From the NCBI RefSeq assembly GCF_009914335.1, contig NZ_CP043925.1, forward strand, positions 2,666,001 to 2,730,000: a stretch of 64,000 nucleotides of DNA, read 5' to 3'. Of this stretch, positions 50,819 through 61,431 are shown piece by piece. Positions within the stretch are counted from its first letter, which is position 1; the number at the start of each line of letters is the position of its first letter. The notes below the pieces were generated by a model. That model did no database searches. It saw nothing but the letters and a program-made list of their open reading frames with translations, and had not been told where the DNA came from. The translations under genes were made by a program, and so were the position numbers. The DNA comes from Proteus columbae. GTDB taxonomy: Bacteria > Pseudomonadota > Gammaproteobacteria > Enterobacterales > Enterobacteriaceae.

Positions 50819-50836
50819 TGTCGCTAAAAAGAGACA
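50819..50836. promoter_or_regulatory. GlrR activator site 2 (TGTC-N10-GACA)
   Basis: A second exact TGTC-N10-GACA, 63 bases from the first, which is six helical turns and puts both on the same face. Confidence 0.85.
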
Positions 50837-50850
50837 AGTAAACTGGTAAG

Positions 50851-50868
50851 TGTCTCCGTTTTTACACA
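50851..50868. promoter_or_regulatory. GlrR activator site 3, degenerate (TGTC-N10-CACA)
   Basis: TGTC, ten bases and CACA: one mismatch in the second half. Three sites in this place match the number described upstream of glmY in E. coli. It lies close to the purL terminator. Confidence 0.6.
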
Positions 50869-50892
50869 ACAAAAAATAATTCTTTTATTATC

Positions 50893-50923
50893 AATAAAAT
50901 AAAGCCTCTAACAATGTAGAGGC
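50893..50923 (-). terminator. Terminator after purL
   Basis: GCCTCTA and TAGAGGC pair around a six-base loop, followed on the minus strand by TTTATTTTATT. It lies 37 bases past the purL stop, between purL and the glmY activator sites. Confidence 0.8.
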
Positions 50924-50959
50924 CTTATGTATTTATCTCTAAGATAATATTACATTTGA

Positions 50960-53900
50960 TTAATCAAATTGTTTTCTTGCATTGCGGAATAAACGCATCC
51001 AAGGGCTGTCTTCACCCCAATTATCTGGATGCCAAGAATTACTGACTGTTCTAAACACTCGTTCTGGGTGAGGCATCATAATGGTTGAGCGACCATCTTT
51101 TGTAGTGACAGCAGTGATCCCTTTTACAGAGCCATTAGGATTTAATGGATATTGTTCTGTAGGATTACCGTAGTGATCCACAAAACGTAATCCCACTAAA
51201 TTTTGTGCTTCTAGTTGTGCTAGTTGCTCAGCATTACGGAATTCAGCAAAACCCTCACCATGAGAAACTGCGATAGGCATTTGTGAACCCACCATACCTT
51301 GTAGTAATAATGATGGGCTTTCTGTCACTTTCACTAAACTAAAGCGCGCTTCAAAACGCTCAGAACGATTGCGAACAAAACGAGGCCACAAATCTGCACC
51401 TGGAATAAGTTCTGATAATGTCGACATCATTTGGCAACCATTACAGACCCCTAGGGATAAGGTATCTTGGCGTTCAAAGAATTGGGCAAACTCATCACGT
51501 AAGCGAGAATTAAATAAGATGGACTTCGCCCAGCCTTCCCCCGCACCTAATACGTCACCGTAAGAGAATCCACCACAAGCCACCAGCACATCAAAATCAC
51601 TGAGTGAACGTCGTGATGAATGTAAGTCACTCATATGAACGTCGATAGCATCAAAACCAGCCCTGTCAAAAGCAGCCGCCATTTCAACATGAGAGTTAAC
51701 ACCTTGCTCTCTTAAAACCGCAATACGAGGGCGGCTCCCTGTTGCAATATAAGGTGCAGCAATATCTTCATTTGGATCAAAGGTTAACTTCACATTTAAC
51801 CCAGGATCGTTGAGATCTTGTTTTGCTTGATGCTCTTCATCCGCACACTCTGGATTATCACGTAAGCGTTGCATTTGCCATGTTGTTTCTGCCCACCAAA
51901 GACGCAATGTACTGCGTTTTTCGTTGTAAACTTCCGTTTCACGACTTTGGATAATAATGGCATCATTTTCTGTTGCTTGACCTAAATAATGTAAACAATC
52001 CGATAAACCATATTCAGCAAATAATGCTTCGACGACTTCTTGATGTTCAGCACGAATTTGGATCACACCACCGAGCTCTTCATTAAAGAGTCCAGCTAAA
52101 ATATCTTCATCATAAGCACTGATATCAACGTGTAAGCCACAATGGCCTGTAAATGCCATTTCTACAAGAGTGACAAATAACCCACCATCAGAGCGATCGT
52201 GATAGGCCAACAATTTGCCTTCATTGACCAATTGTTGCATCACATTGAAGAACTGTTTCAACTGTTCAACATCACGAAGATCAGCCGCTTTCTGACCTAA
52301 TTGGCGATAAACTTGAGCTAGTGCCGTTGCACCTAATGCATTATGACCATTGCCCAAATCAATTAAATACAAGCGGTTTCCAGCTTGTGTTGATAATTCA
52401 GGCGTCACTGTTTTACGCACATCTTCAACACGAGAGAATGCTGTAATAACTAAAGATAGTGGAGAAGTAACCTCTTTGGTTTTCCCATCTTTATCTTGCC
52501 AGCGCGTCTTCATTGACATCGAATCTTTGCCCACAGGAATAGTAATACCTAGCTTTGGACATAACTCTTCACCAATGGCTTTCACTGCGTCATATAAACC
52601 TGCATCTTCACCCGGATGACCTGCTGCTGACATCCAGTTAGCCGAAAGCTTAATGCGATTAAGCGCTTCTACATCACAACCCGCCATATTTGTTAGTGCT
52701 TCACCGACAGCCATACGTGCAGAGGCAGCAAAATCTAACAGTGCGATAGGTGCTCGTTCACCAATAGACATAGCTTCGCCATAATAGCTATCTAATGTTG
52801 CTGTGGTAACAGCACAATTGGCAACCGGAATTTGCCAAGGCCCGACCATTTGATCACGCGCAACCATTCCTGTTACGGTACGGTCACCAATGGTAATTAA
52901 GAAGGTTTTTTCAGCAACGGCTGGTAAATGAAGAACACGATAGACGGCATCTTTTAAATCGATATCTTTACGGGAGAGATACTCACCTTCTGTTTTAAGT
53001 GATTTTACATCACGCAACATTTTAGGTGCTTTACCTAATAATATGTCTAATGGCATATCAATCGGCTTATTATCAAAGTGTGTATCATTGAGCACTAATT
53101 CACGCTCTTGCGTTGCTTCACCAATCACAGTATAAGGTGCTCTTTCACGCTGACATAACGCATCAAAAAGAGGCATTTTTTCAGGCGATACCGCTAATAC
53201 ATAACGCTCTTGAGATTCATTACACCAGATCTCAAGTGGGCTCATACCCGGTTCATCATTAAGAACATCACGTAATTCAAAACGACCACCACGACCGCCA
53301 TCATTAACTAATTCAGGCATTGCATTAGAAAGACCACCAGCACCAACGTCATGAATAAATAAGATCGGGTTATCGTCACCTAATTGCCAGCAACGGTCGA
53401 TAACTTCTTGGCAACGGCGTTCCATTTCTGGGTTATCACGCTGAACAGAGGCGAAATCTAAATCAGCATCTGATTGACCTGATGTCATAGAAGAAGCGGC
53501 ACCACCACCAAGACCGATGTTCATAGAGGGTCCACCAAGTACAATTAACTTAGCACCAACTGTGATTTCGCCTTTTTGTACGTGATCTTCACGAATATTA
53601 CCAATACCCCCTGCTAACATGATGGGTTTATGGTAGCCGCGAATTTCAACACCATTGTGGCTATTTACTTGTTCTTCATAGGTTCTGAAATAACCTAATA
53701 ATGCCGGACGACCGAATTCATTATTAAATGCCGCACCACCTAGTGGACCTTCAGTCATAATGTCTAATGCATTAACAATACGCTCTGGTTTGCCAAAATC
53801 TTCTTCCCAAGGCTGTTCAAATCCCGGAATACGTAAGTTAGAAACCGAAAATCCAACTAGACCAGCTTTAGGTTTTGCACCGCGTCCCGTTGCGCCTTCA

Positions 53901-54850
53901 TCTCGAATTTCACCGCCTGAACCCGTTGCAGCCCCCGGCCATGGTGAAATTGCTGTTGGGTGGTTATGTGTTTCTACTTTCATCAAGATATGTACAGGCT
54001 CTTGATGATAGTGATAATGCCCTTTTTCTGTATCAGGATAAAAACGCCCCGCCACAGAGCCTTCCATTACTGCCGCATTATCTTTATAAGCTGACATGAC
54101 ATAATCAGGCGTTTGCTCAAACGTATTTTTAATCATTTTAAATAATGATTTATCTTGAGCTTTACCATCAATTATCCAATCAGCATTAAATATTTTGTGG
54201 CGACAGTGTTCAGAGTTAGCTTGTGCAAACATATAAAGCTCAACATCTGTTGGATTACGCTGTAAGCGGTTAAAAGCATCGACTAAGTAATCAACTTCAT
54301 CGTCTGCCAGCGCTAATCCCATTTCGATATTCGCTTTTATTAGTGCATCTTTGCCTTTTGCAAGCACATCAATCGTTTTTAGTGGTGCTGGCGTTTGCTC
54401 GGCAAAAAGTGCATTTACATCTTGATAATTTAAGAAGATGGTTTCCATCATTCGATCATGAATAAAACCATAAAGCTGTTGCCACTGATTGTCTGTCATC
54501 GTACCGCACTCAATAAAGTAGGCGATACCACGTTCAATTCGGACAACCTTGGCTAAACCACAGTTATGTGCAATATCTGTCGCTTTAGAAGACCAAGGTG
54601 AAATTGTTCCCGGGCGAGGTGTAACAACTCGCATTTCCCCAACAGGCTCATGTTCTGTTAATGAAGGTCCATAATGCAGTAGTTGACGTAATTTAGTTTG
54701 ATCATCTTCAGATAACTGCCCTTCCACTTTCGCGAAATGGACAAATTCCGCGTATATACCTTGTACAGGAAGATCATTTTCCTGACATAGAGTGAGTAAT
54801 TTATTAATACGAAACGCGGATAAAGCGGGGGAGCCACGCAGGATTTCCAT
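50960..54850 (-). CDS. purL: Phosphoribosylformylglycinamidine synthase
   Basis: A 1296-residue purine biosynthesis enzyme that converts FGAR to FGAM with glutamine. The N-terminal half opens [14 protein letters not shown]. The PurM-like synthetase core has [27 protein letters not shown] sequence (about 290-315). The C-terminal glutaminase has its nucleophile in [11 protein letters not shown] (about residue 1136) and the His-Glu pair in PHPERVFR. Length matches E. coli PurL. A PurR-like box lies upstream. Confidence 0.98.
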   Translation of the reverse strand: MEILRGSPALSAFRINKLLTLCQENDLPVQGIYAEFVHFAKVEGQLSEDDQTKLRQLLHYGPSLTEHEPVGEMRVVTPRPGTISPWSSKATDIAHNCGLAKVVRIERGIAYFIECGTMTDNQWQQLYGFIHDRMMETIFLNYQDVNALFAEQTPAPLKTIDVLAKGKDALIKANIEMGLALADDEVDYLVDAFNRLQRNPTDVELYMFAQANSEHCRHKIFNADWIIDGKAQDKSLFKMIKNTFEQTPDYVMSAYKDNAAVMEGSVAGRFYPDTEKGHYHYHQEPVHILMKVETHNHPTAISPWPGAATGSGGEIRDEGATGRGAKPKAGLVGFSVSNLRIPGFEQPWEEDFGKPERIVNALDIMTEGPLGGAAFNNEFGRPALLGYFRTYEEQVNSHNGVEIRGYHKPIMLAGGIGNIREDHVQKGEITVGAKLIVLGGPSMNIGLGGGAASSMTSGQSDADLDFASVQRDNPEMERRCQEVIDRCWQLGDDNPILFIHDVGAGGLSNAMPELVNDGGRGGRFELRDVLNDEPGMSPLEIWCNESQERYVLAVSPEKMPLFDALCQRERAPYTVIGEATQERELVLNDTHFDNKPIDMPLDILLGKAPKMLRDVKSLKTEGEYLSRKDIDLKDAVYRVLHLPAVAEKTFLITIGDRTVTGMVARDQMVGPWQIPVANCAVTTATLDSYYGEAMSIGERAPIALLDFAASARMAVGEALTNMAGCDVEALNRIKLSANWMSAAGHPGEDAGLYDAVKAIGEELCPKLGITIPVGKDSMSMKTRWQDKDGKTKEVTSPLSLVITAFSRVEDVRKTVTPELSTQAGNRLYLIDLGNGHNALGATALAQVYRQLGQKAADLRDVEQLKQFFNVMQQLVNEGKLLAYHDRSDGGLFVTLVEMAFTGHCGLHVDISAYDEDILAGLFNEELGGVIQIRAEHQEVVEALFAEYGLSDCLHYLGQATENDAIIIQSRETEVYNEKRSTLRLWWAETTWQMQRLRDNPECADEEHQAKQDLNDPGLNVKLTFDPNEDIAAPYIATGSRPRIAVLREQGVNSHVEMAAAFDRAGFDAIDVHMSDLHSSRRSLSDFDVLVACGGFSYGDVLGAGEGWAKSILFNSRLRDEFAQFFERQDTLSLGVCNGCQMMSTLSELIPGADLWPRFVRNRSERFEARFSLVKVTESPSLLLQGMVGSQMPIAVSHGEGFAEFRNAEQLAQLEAQNLVGLRFVDHYGNPTEQYPLNPNGSVKGITAVTTKDGRSTIMMPHPERVFRTVSNSWHPDNWGEDSPWMRLFRNARKQFD

Positions 54851-54932
54851 AGTATTGAGTTCTCTCTTTTAGCAGCTAACCTGACCAATCATTCAGGGGA
54901 AACGCGCCTAGTATAATAGAATAACCGCTCAG

Positions 54933-54948
54933 ACGAAACCGTTTGCGT
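54933..54948 (-). promoter_or_regulatory. Probable PurR box upstream of purL
   Basis: ACGAAACCGTTTGCGT differs from ANGCAANCGNTTNCNT at one position. On the minus strand a TATACT -10-like element lies about 20 bases downstream, so PurR bound here would cover the -35 region. Confidence 0.7.
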
Positions 54949-55114
54949 GAACAAAATAACGGCATTTAACTTAGAGTGTTTTAATGATTAATTGGTGTAA
55001 TCAAGTTGCGTCTTGCCAATATGTTAAGCAAAATGCTCGATTACTGGAAATTTATCCATGTTAAAATGACGATTTTACACACAACAATAAACAACGTTAA
55101 CGAGAACCAACCTA

Positions 55115-56587
55115 TTGAATAATATAAGGATAAACTATTTCGTTATCGTTATCATAGCGCTCTTTTCAGCGGCTATTATCGCGTTGAATATTACATGGCC
55201 AGATAGGCAAAAAGCGCAGATAAATAAGATTTTATCTCGTGGTGAGTTAAGAATTAGTACGATACCTTCACCATTGATAACGATGAACGATAAAAAGGAC
55301 CCCGTAGGTTTCGATTATGAATTAGTGAAACGCTTTGCAGATTACCTAGGCGTGAAACTTGTCGTTAATATGCGGACAAATATCAACCAAATGTTTGATG
55401 ATCTGGAGAATAATAAAGCTGACTTTATCGCCGCCGGATTACTTTATAATAAAGAGAGATTAGATACGACACGCAGTGGCCCTGCTTATTTTTCAGTTTC
55501 TCAACAGCTTATTTACCGTAAAGGGACATTAAGACCACGTAGTTTTGATTCGTTAGATGGGCGACTTGTTGTCACTGCTGGCTCAGCTCATGCAAGTTTA
55601 TTGCGAACATTAAAAGAGACGCAATACCCCGAGCTTGAATGGGAAGAATCAGATAATCAGACGACCTCGCAACTGCTAGAAGCATTATCAGAAGGTAAAA
55701 TAACCTATGTTCTAGCAGATTCCATCAGTGTTGCAGTACAACAACGCATTCATCCTAATGTTGCCGTAGGGTTTGAAGTCACTGAAAGCCGTCCACTAAC
55801 GTGGTATTTGCCTGATGGTGAAGATAATAGCTTATATGCAGCGATGCTCGATTACTTTAATCAATTATCTCAAGAAGATGTGTTAGCAAGACTAGAAGAA
55901 AAATATTTTGGCCATGTAGGTACATTTGATTACTTCGATACTATCTCTTTTATTACAGCGATAGATTCTATTTTGCCAAACTATCAGCCTCTTTTTGAAA
56001 AGTATGCAGATACTTTCGATTGGCGGTTATTGGCAGCTATGGCATGGCAAGAATCACATTGGGATCCTCATGCTACATCACCAACTGGAGTTAGAGGATT
56101 GATGATGTTAACTCGCCCTACTGCATCAAGTATGGGCGTTACTGACAGGCTTGATCCCGAAGAGAGTGTTCGAGGAGGAGCACAATATCTTAAACATCTC
56201 CTTTCGCGCTTGCCGGATTCTATTCCAGAAGATGAAAAAATTTGGTTTGCATTGGCAGCATATAATATGGGATTTGGTCATATGCTTGATGCCAGAAGGC
56301 TTACGGAGCAACAAAATGCCGATCCTGATAGTTGGCTAGATGTAAAATCAAGATTACCTCTACTTAGCCAAAAGAAATATTATGCAGACCTCCCTTATGG
56401 CTATGCCAGAGGCCATGAGGCTTATCGCTATGTTGAAAACATTCGACGATATCAACTTAGCCTTGTCGGTTACCTTCAAGCCAAAGAGAGCAAAAATAAA
56501 ATATTATCTAAAGATAAAGAGAATGATAACGATGAAGAGCAAGAAAGCTCATCATTATCATTGACTCAAGATATGGCTTATCAATAA
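55115..56587 (+). CDS. mltF: Membrane-bound lytic transglycosylase F
   Basis: A 490-residue murein hydrolase. An N-terminal anchor (about 7-28) precedes a solute-binding-protein-like domain (about 35-270) and a C-terminal SLT domain with the catalytic glutamate in [11 protein letters not shown] (about residue 312), then GVRGLMMLT and [10 protein letters not shown]. The start is TTG; no ATG lies near, and the next methionine would remove the anchor. [10 protein letters not shown] aligns with the E. coli start. The last 30 residues are Lys/Asp/Glu/Ser-rich and extend beyond E. coli. Confidence 0.95.
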   Translation: MNNIRINYFVIVIIALFSAAIIALNITWPDRQKAQINKILSRGELRISTIPSPLITMNDKKDPVGFDYELVKRFADYLGVKLVVNMRTNINQMFDDLENNKADFIAAGLLYNKERLDTTRSGPAYFSVSQQLIYRKGTLRPRSFDSLDGRLVVTAGSAHASLLRTLKETQYPELEWEESDNQTTSQLLEALSEGKITYVLADSISVAVQQRIHPNVAVGFEVTESRPLTWYLPDGEDNSLYAAMLDYFNQLSQEDVLARLEEKYFGHVGTFDYFDTISFITAIDSILPNYQPLFEKYADTFDWRLLAAMAWQESHWDPHATSPTGVRGLMMLTRPTASSMGVTDRLDPEESVRGGAQYLKHLLSRLPDSIPEDEKIWFALAAYNMGFGHMLDARRLTEQQNADPDSWLDVKSRLPLLSQKKYYADLPYGYARGHEAYRYVENIRRYQLSLVGYLQAKESKNKILSKDKENDNDEEQESSSLSLTQDMAYQ

Positions 56588-57397
56588 TTTTTGTACTTAA
56601 AAACAGCCTATTAAACAACATAGCCTCTTTTATAGAGGCTTATTTATTTCATTTCTACTATTCAAAAATCACTCCAACCATTAAAACAATCCCTAAATTA
56701 ATATTTTCTTAATATTAAAAATTGTTACATTTTGTCATGCTATTTTTTACCCAAAATAGGGAAAATTCATGTGTTAAAAAATGTAACACTCATTAGCCAA
56801 AACACTCACCTAATGAGTAAATTGTATTTAAAATGATCCAATTAGTCATTTTAGGACTATCAGAATAAGTGAAATATAAGAAAAAATTAACTTAAATACG
56901 TAGGAATTATCTCATACGTTATTATTCATTTTATGATTATTATTTTGGGAGAAACTTTTTTCACGATAAAAATTAACCTAAACGCGTCATTATTAACATC
57001 TAACTTATTGAATTATATATATTGCGATAATCTATAATTGATTTTATTAATTTTTCTAACCTAATGTTAATAACATTACTTTTTGTAAAGTTAAAATAAT
57101 GTTAATTGCATTGTCTATTAAATTTATCTGCCTGATAAACTTTTTCACCCATAAATTGAGTAATAAAAAGAATAAACCTACATAAAACTCTATTAATATG
57201 GAATAGGCAAGATTAAATATGAAAATTGAGTAAATCAACAAAATGTTATATCAAATAGAATGCCTTTGTTGATATCATATAAACCAGTCATTATTCGAAA
57301 CAACTCGAAATATAATGCAAATCAATTTTTATATTCCGACACTAATATTATTTTTCTATAAATAATAATACGCACGATCTTCAAGGGATTATCTATA
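56588..57397. other. 810-base non-coding region before the fimbrial operon
   Basis: An AT-rich region with no credible gene. Nested dyads are visible: TGTTACATTTT (56723-56733) with AAAATGTAACA (56778-56788); ACTCATTAG (56788-56796) with CTAATGAGT (56810-56818); and AAAATGA (56830-56836) with TCATTTT (56846-56852). A TATAAT at 57311-57316 is 82 bases before the major subunit gene but lacks a good -35 box. No recombinase gene and no pair of long flanking inverted repeats are present, so it does not look like an invertible fim or mrp switch. Confidence 0.5.
56622..56650 (+). terminator. Terminator after mltF
   Basis: AGCCTCT and AGAGGCT pair around five bases, followed by TATTTATTTC. It lies 35 bases past the mltF stop. 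Confidence 0.75.
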
Positions 57398-57946
57398 ATG
57401 AAACTGAGTAAAATTGCTTTAGCTGCTGCTTTAGTATTTGGTATTAATTCTGTTGCAACTGCTGAAACTTCTGCACCAAAAGTTGGCGCAACTAAAGGCG
57501 AAATTCAATTAAAAGGTGAAATTGTTAATTCAGCTTGTGGATTAGCAGCTTCTTCAAGTCCTGTTATTGTTGATTTCAGTGAAATCCCAACTTCTGCATT
57601 AGCAAATATGCAGAAAGCAGGTAACGTTAAAAAAGATATCGAATTACAAGACTGTGATACTACCGTAGCAAAAACAGCTACTGTTAGCTATACACCAAGT
57701 GTTGTTAATGCAACAAATAAAGACTTAGCATCTTTCGTATCTGGCTCAGCTTCTGGTGCAGGTATCGGCTTAATGGATGCTGGCAGCAAATCAGTAAAAT
57801 GGAACACAGCAACAACACCAGTACAATTAGTTAATGGTGTTTCTAAGATCCCATTCGTTGCTTACGTTCAAGCTGAATCAGCAGACGCAACTGTAACTCC
57901 AGGTGAATTCCAAGCCGTTATCAACTTCCAAGTTGATTATCAGTAA
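57398..57946 (+). CDS. pmfA: Major fimbrial subunit (PmfA-like)
   Basis: A 182-residue pilin with a signal peptide cut near VATAE (about 22). The pilin disulfide cysteines are in NSACGLA and LQDCDTT. The C-terminus ends in QVDYQ with the penultimate tyrosine of class 1 pilins. AAGGG lies upstream of the start. It heads a five-gene operon, has the codon bias of a highly expressed gene, and is followed by two hairpins. The name pmfA rests on operon layout and memory of the P. mirabilis PMF locus. Confidence 0.82.
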   Translation: MKLSKIALAAALVFGINSVATAETSAPKVGATKGEIQLKGEIVNSACGLAASSSPVIVDFSEIPTSALANMQKAGNVKKDIELQDCDTTVAKTATVSYTPSVVNATNKDLASFVSGSASGAGIGLMDAGSKSVKWNTATTPVQLVNGVSKIPFVAYVQAESADATVTPGEFQAVINFQVDYQ

Positions 57947-57992
57947 TCGTTTTATTTATTTAAATTAATTAAATAATAAATTAATTACTGCA

Positions 57993-58020
57993 TTAACGCA
58001 GGGGACTTCCTCTGCGTTAA
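57993..58020 (+). terminator. Attenuating hairpin after the major subunit gene
   Basis: TTAACGCAG pairs with CTGCGTTAA around a ten-base GC-richer loop, followed by a weak AAATTTGAT. It lies 47 bases after the subunit stop. A partial terminator here would give more subunit than usher mRNA. Confidence 0.55.
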
Positions 58021-58048
58021 ATTTGATAAAACACTTCAATTTAATAAG

Positions 58049-58105
58049 AATAAAATAAAAAGTAATAAAATAAATATTCATTATTTAATTACTTTTTATT
58101 TTATT
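58049..58105 (+). repeat. Long AT-only inverted repeat before the usher gene
   Basis: An 18-base arm at 58049-58066 pairs perfectly with 58088-58105, and after one mismatch six more pairs continue inward, leaving a seven-base loop. The whole element ends 19 bases before the usher start codon, so in mRNA it would sit directly next to the ribosome binding site. Confidence 0.8.
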
Positions 58106-58124
58106 AATAATTAGGCGTTTATTC

Positions 58125-60611
58125 ATGTTAATTTCTTTTTTTCACAGCACAATATGGAAAAACATTTGTGCCATTTTGCTATTGTGCTTAGCGTTTTTCG
58201 CTCAAGCCGAGCCTGATGATTCTGTGGAATTTAACATTCATATGCTAGATGCCGAAGACAGAGATAATGTCGATTTATCTCGTTTTGCAACCTCTAATTA
58301 CATTATTCCGGGTATGTACTACTTAGATATCCGTATAAATGGTCGTGACTTCCCTCGCCAAAACATTAATTATGTTGAAGTGAAACCCAATTACTCCATC
58401 GCTTGTATTGATCCTACTCTTCTAAAAAAGTTAACAGTTAACGAAGAAAATCAAAAATTTATCGAAGAAATCTCACCAGATTGTTTCAATATTAGTCAAT
58501 TACCAGGTATCTCTATCAAAAATGATGGCGGTATTCTCGATATTGTTATGCCTCGCTCACTAATGAAATATGAAGATGCGGATTGGACACCACCTGAATT
58601 GTGGGACCCAGGTGTATCTGGGTTATTAGTTGACTATACCTTAACAGGTACATCAACTCGCCCAAATCAAGGCAATAACAACAACTCATTAACAGGATAT
58701 GGGCAAGCTGGAATTAACCTTGGTGAATGGCGACTACGTGCTGAATATCAAGGAAACTACTCATCTGAATATTCATCAAATAATAGCTTTGATTGGAATC
58801 AGATATACGCCTATAAACCATTACCTAACCTAGCTGCAAAATTAACGCTTGGTGAAACTTATTTAAACTCTCAAGTTTTTGATAGTTTTCGTTTTACAGG
58901 TGCCAATATACAAAGTGATGAAAGAATGTTACCCCCTTCTTTGCAAGGTTATGCACCTGAAATTCATGGCATCGCAAACACTAATGCCAAAGTGACTGTA
59001 ACGCAAAACGGTCGCTTAATTTATGAAACTACGGTACCTGCGGGCCCTTTTGCTATTAAACATTTACAAGATACAGTACAAGGCCAATTAAATGTCAGAG
59101 TCGAAGAGCAAAACGGTAAAGTAAGCGAATTCCAAGTACAAACAGCCAATCTACCTTATATGACTCGCCCAGGCTCAGTGCGTTATAACACATCAATGGG
59201 TCAGTCATCGCTCAACAACCATAAAATGCAAGGCCCTGTTTTTTATCAAGGCGATTTTTCATGGGGTATGAACAACACATGGTCGCTGTATGGTGGGGTT
59301 TTGTTGACGGCTAAAGATTACAATGCGTGGTCATTAGGTTTAGGTCACGATATGGGGCGTTTAGGTACGCTTTCAGGTGATATTACTCAGTCTTATAGCA
59401 AAACTTATGATAATGAAAATATCAATGGGATGTCATTCAAACTGAACTACGCTAAAACCTTTGATGAGTACCATAGTACGATTACTTTTGCGGGTTATCG
59501 CTTTTCAGAGAAAACATTCCGATCTTTCTCTCAATATATGGATGAGCGTTACAACGATATTAATAACAATGGTTATGAAAAAGAGATGTATACCATTACA
59601 GGTAACAAAACTTTTTGGGCTGATGATATTGAAAAATCGACAACACTTTATCTCTCTTATCGACACCAAAACTATTGGGATAAAAAGACACAAGAACAGT
59701 ATGGTGTTACGGTAAGCCTTAATTTTTCTATTATGGGTATAGAGCAGATTAATACTAACTTATCTGCCTTCCGTACTCAGCATAAAGGTAATACTGATGA
59801 CAGTATTTCTTTTAATATTTCAGTTCCATTAGGAAGTGGTAAAAGCATTGGTTATAGCTTGCAAGACAGTAACGGAAAAGTGAACCAAATGGCCTCTTAT
59901 TCTGATAATAGCAATTATAATAATCTATGGCGTGTCCGTGCAGGTTTAAGCTCAGACAATAAAGCCAATACTGATGGTTATTATCAACACCGTTCGCAAT
60001 ATGCAGAAATTAACGCCAATGCGAGCTATCAACAAGATAATTATGTTGCACTAGGTGCAACAGTTAAAGGCGGATTTACTGCAACACGCCACGGCGCTGC
60101 ATTACATAGCAGTAGCATGACATCAAGTACTGCTCGCATGATGGTTGATACTGATGGCGTTGCAGGCGTACCATTTAATAATCAAAGCACAACGACAAAC
60201 CTATTCGGTATTGGGGTATTAACTGACTTAACTAGTTATAACAATGTTGATGCTCGTATTGATGTTGATAAAATGGATTCAGATATTGAAACACACAAAG
60301 CCATTACTTCTGCCACATTAACTGAAGGCGCAATTGGCTACTATAAATTCCCTGTTCGCCAAGGTGAGCGCCTAATGGCTATCTTACAAACAGTCGATCA
60401 AAAACACCCGCCATTTGGTGCCGAAATCACCAATAAAAACGGTGAAAATATGGGAATGGTGATGGAAGATGGTTTAGTTTATATCGCCGGTGTTAACCTT
60501 AATGAATCATTAAACGTGATCTGGGGTGGTAAATCCCAGTGTACGATTACAATCCCAGCTGCAATTAACGATCCACTAAAACATGAATTGTTATTATGTC
60601 AGGGATTTTAA
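58125..60611 (+). CDS. pmfC: Fimbrial outer-membrane usher (PmfC-like)
   Basis: An 828-residue usher of the FimD/PapC family that exports and orders subunits through the outer membrane. The signal peptide ends near AQAEPDD. An N-terminal chaperone-binding domain (VEFNIHMLDAEDRDNVDLSRF) leads into a 24-strand barrel with plug domain, then two C-terminal domains. The usher signature region is near VRVEEQNGKVSEFQV. The closing cysteine pair (KSQCTIT, LLLCQGF) is present. Length is normal. Confidence 0.9.
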   Translation: MLISFFHSTIWKNICAILLLCLAFFAQAEPDDSVEFNIHMLDAEDRDNVDLSRFATSNYIIPGMYYLDIRINGRDFPRQNINYVEVKPNYSIACIDPTLLKKLTVNEENQKFIEEISPDCFNISQLPGISIKNDGGILDIVMPRSLMKYEDADWTPPELWDPGVSGLLVDYTLTGTSTRPNQGNNNNSLTGYGQAGINLGEWRLRAEYQGNYSSEYSSNNSFDWNQIYAYKPLPNLAAKLTLGETYLNSQVFDSFRFTGANIQSDERMLPPSLQGYAPEIHGIANTNAKVTVTQNGRLIYETTVPAGPFAIKHLQDTVQGQLNVRVEEQNGKVSEFQVQTANLPYMTRPGSVRYNTSMGQSSLNNHKMQGPVFYQGDFSWGMNNTWSLYGGVLLTAKDYNAWSLGLGHDMGRLGTLSGDITQSYSKTYDNENINGMSFKLNYAKTFDEYHSTITFAGYRFSEKTFRSFSQYMDERYNDINNNGYEKEMYTITGNKTFWADDIEKSTTLYLSYRHQNYWDKKTQEQYGVTVSLNFSIMGIEQINTNLSAFRTQHKGNTDDSISFNISVPLGSGKSIGYSLQDSNGKVNQMASYSDNSNYNNLWRVRAGLSSDNKANTDGYYQHRSQYAEINANASYQQDNYVALGATVKGGFTATRHGAALHSSSMTSSTARMMVDTDGVAGVPFNNQSTTTNLFGIGVLTDLTSYNNVDARIDVDKMDSDIETHKAITSATLTEGAIGYYKFPVRQGERLMAILQTVDQKHPPFGAEITNKNGENMGMVMEDGLVYIAGVNLNESLNVIWGGKSQCTITIPAAINDPLKHELLLCQGF

Positions 60612-60641
60612 TGAATAAAATGAATTACTAGAGATAATTGT

Positions 60642-61406
60642 ATGAACTCATTCAACACACTTAAAACGCTTTTTTGTGGCTCATTAATTGCACTTAGCAT
60701 TGTGAGTACGACTCAAGCGGGCGTGTCATTAGATAGAACTCGCATTGTACTAATGGGCAACGAAAACTCAGCTAGCGTAAACCTAAAAAATACTAGCCCT
60801 GATATTCCTTTCTTAGCGCAATCATGGGTTGAAAATGAACACGGACAAAAAATCGCTTCTCCTTTAGTAGCATTGCCACCTTTACAGCGTCTTGATGGTG
60901 ATCAAAAAGGCGTGGTTAGAATTACCAAAACAGCAGAAATTGGTCTTTTGCCACAAGATAGAGAATCACTGTTTTATTTAAATGTGCGTGAAATTCCACC
61001 AGCACCAAAACAAGCTAACGTGTTGCAAATGGCAATGCAGTCTCGCATTAAATTATTCTACCGCCCAACCACCATTATTCCTGAAAAGCCAGGCATGGTT
61101 TGGCAAGATCAATTAGTGTTTAAAAAACAAGGCAATCAATTTATTGCAGAAAATCCGACACCTTATTACATCACAATTATCGGGCTTTCTAATAAGTTGA
61201 ATGGTGAGGATAGCGATAAGTTAACTACCTTCCCTGGTTTAATGGTTGCGCCTAAATCATCACTGGAAATTCCAGTTAAAACCAGCAACATAAATCAATT
61301 TTACATGATGTATGTAAATGATTACGGCGGACATCCAGAATTAAAATTTGTTTGCCAACAAAATAGCTGTAAAGCAGCACCTAAAGAACAACAACCCAAA
61401 TATTAA
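60642..61406 (+). CDS. pmfD: Periplasmic fimbrial chaperone (PmfD-like)
   Basis: A 254-residue PapD-type chaperone. The signal peptide ends near TTQAGVSLDRTRI. The first Ig domain holds RIVLM and SLFYLNVREIPP, where the conserved basic residue and FYLNVREIPP motif bind subunit tails. The second domain contains NPTPYYITI. The C-terminus has the cysteine pair VCQQNSC. It caps subunits and delivers them to the usher. It lies 30 bases after pmfC. Confidence 0.92.
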   Translation: MNSFNTLKTLFCGSLIALSIVSTTQAGVSLDRTRIVLMGNENSASVNLKNTSPDIPFLAQSWVENEHGQKIASPLVALPPLQRLDGDQKGVVRITKTAEIGLLPQDRESLFYLNVREIPPAPKQANVLQMAMQSRIKLFYRPTTIIPEKPGMVWQDQLVFKKQGNQFIAENPTPYYITIIGLSNKLNGEDSDKLTTFPGLMVAPKSSLEIPVKTSNINQFYMMYVNDYGGHPELKFVCQQNSCKAAPKEQQPKY

Positions 61407-61431
61407 TTAACTTGACGCCGGTAGGAATAAA

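Noticed and set aside
56588..57397. Invertible promoter element of the mrp/fim type
   Set aside because: No recombinase gene and no long paired inverted repeats flank the region; the dyads seen are short and close together.
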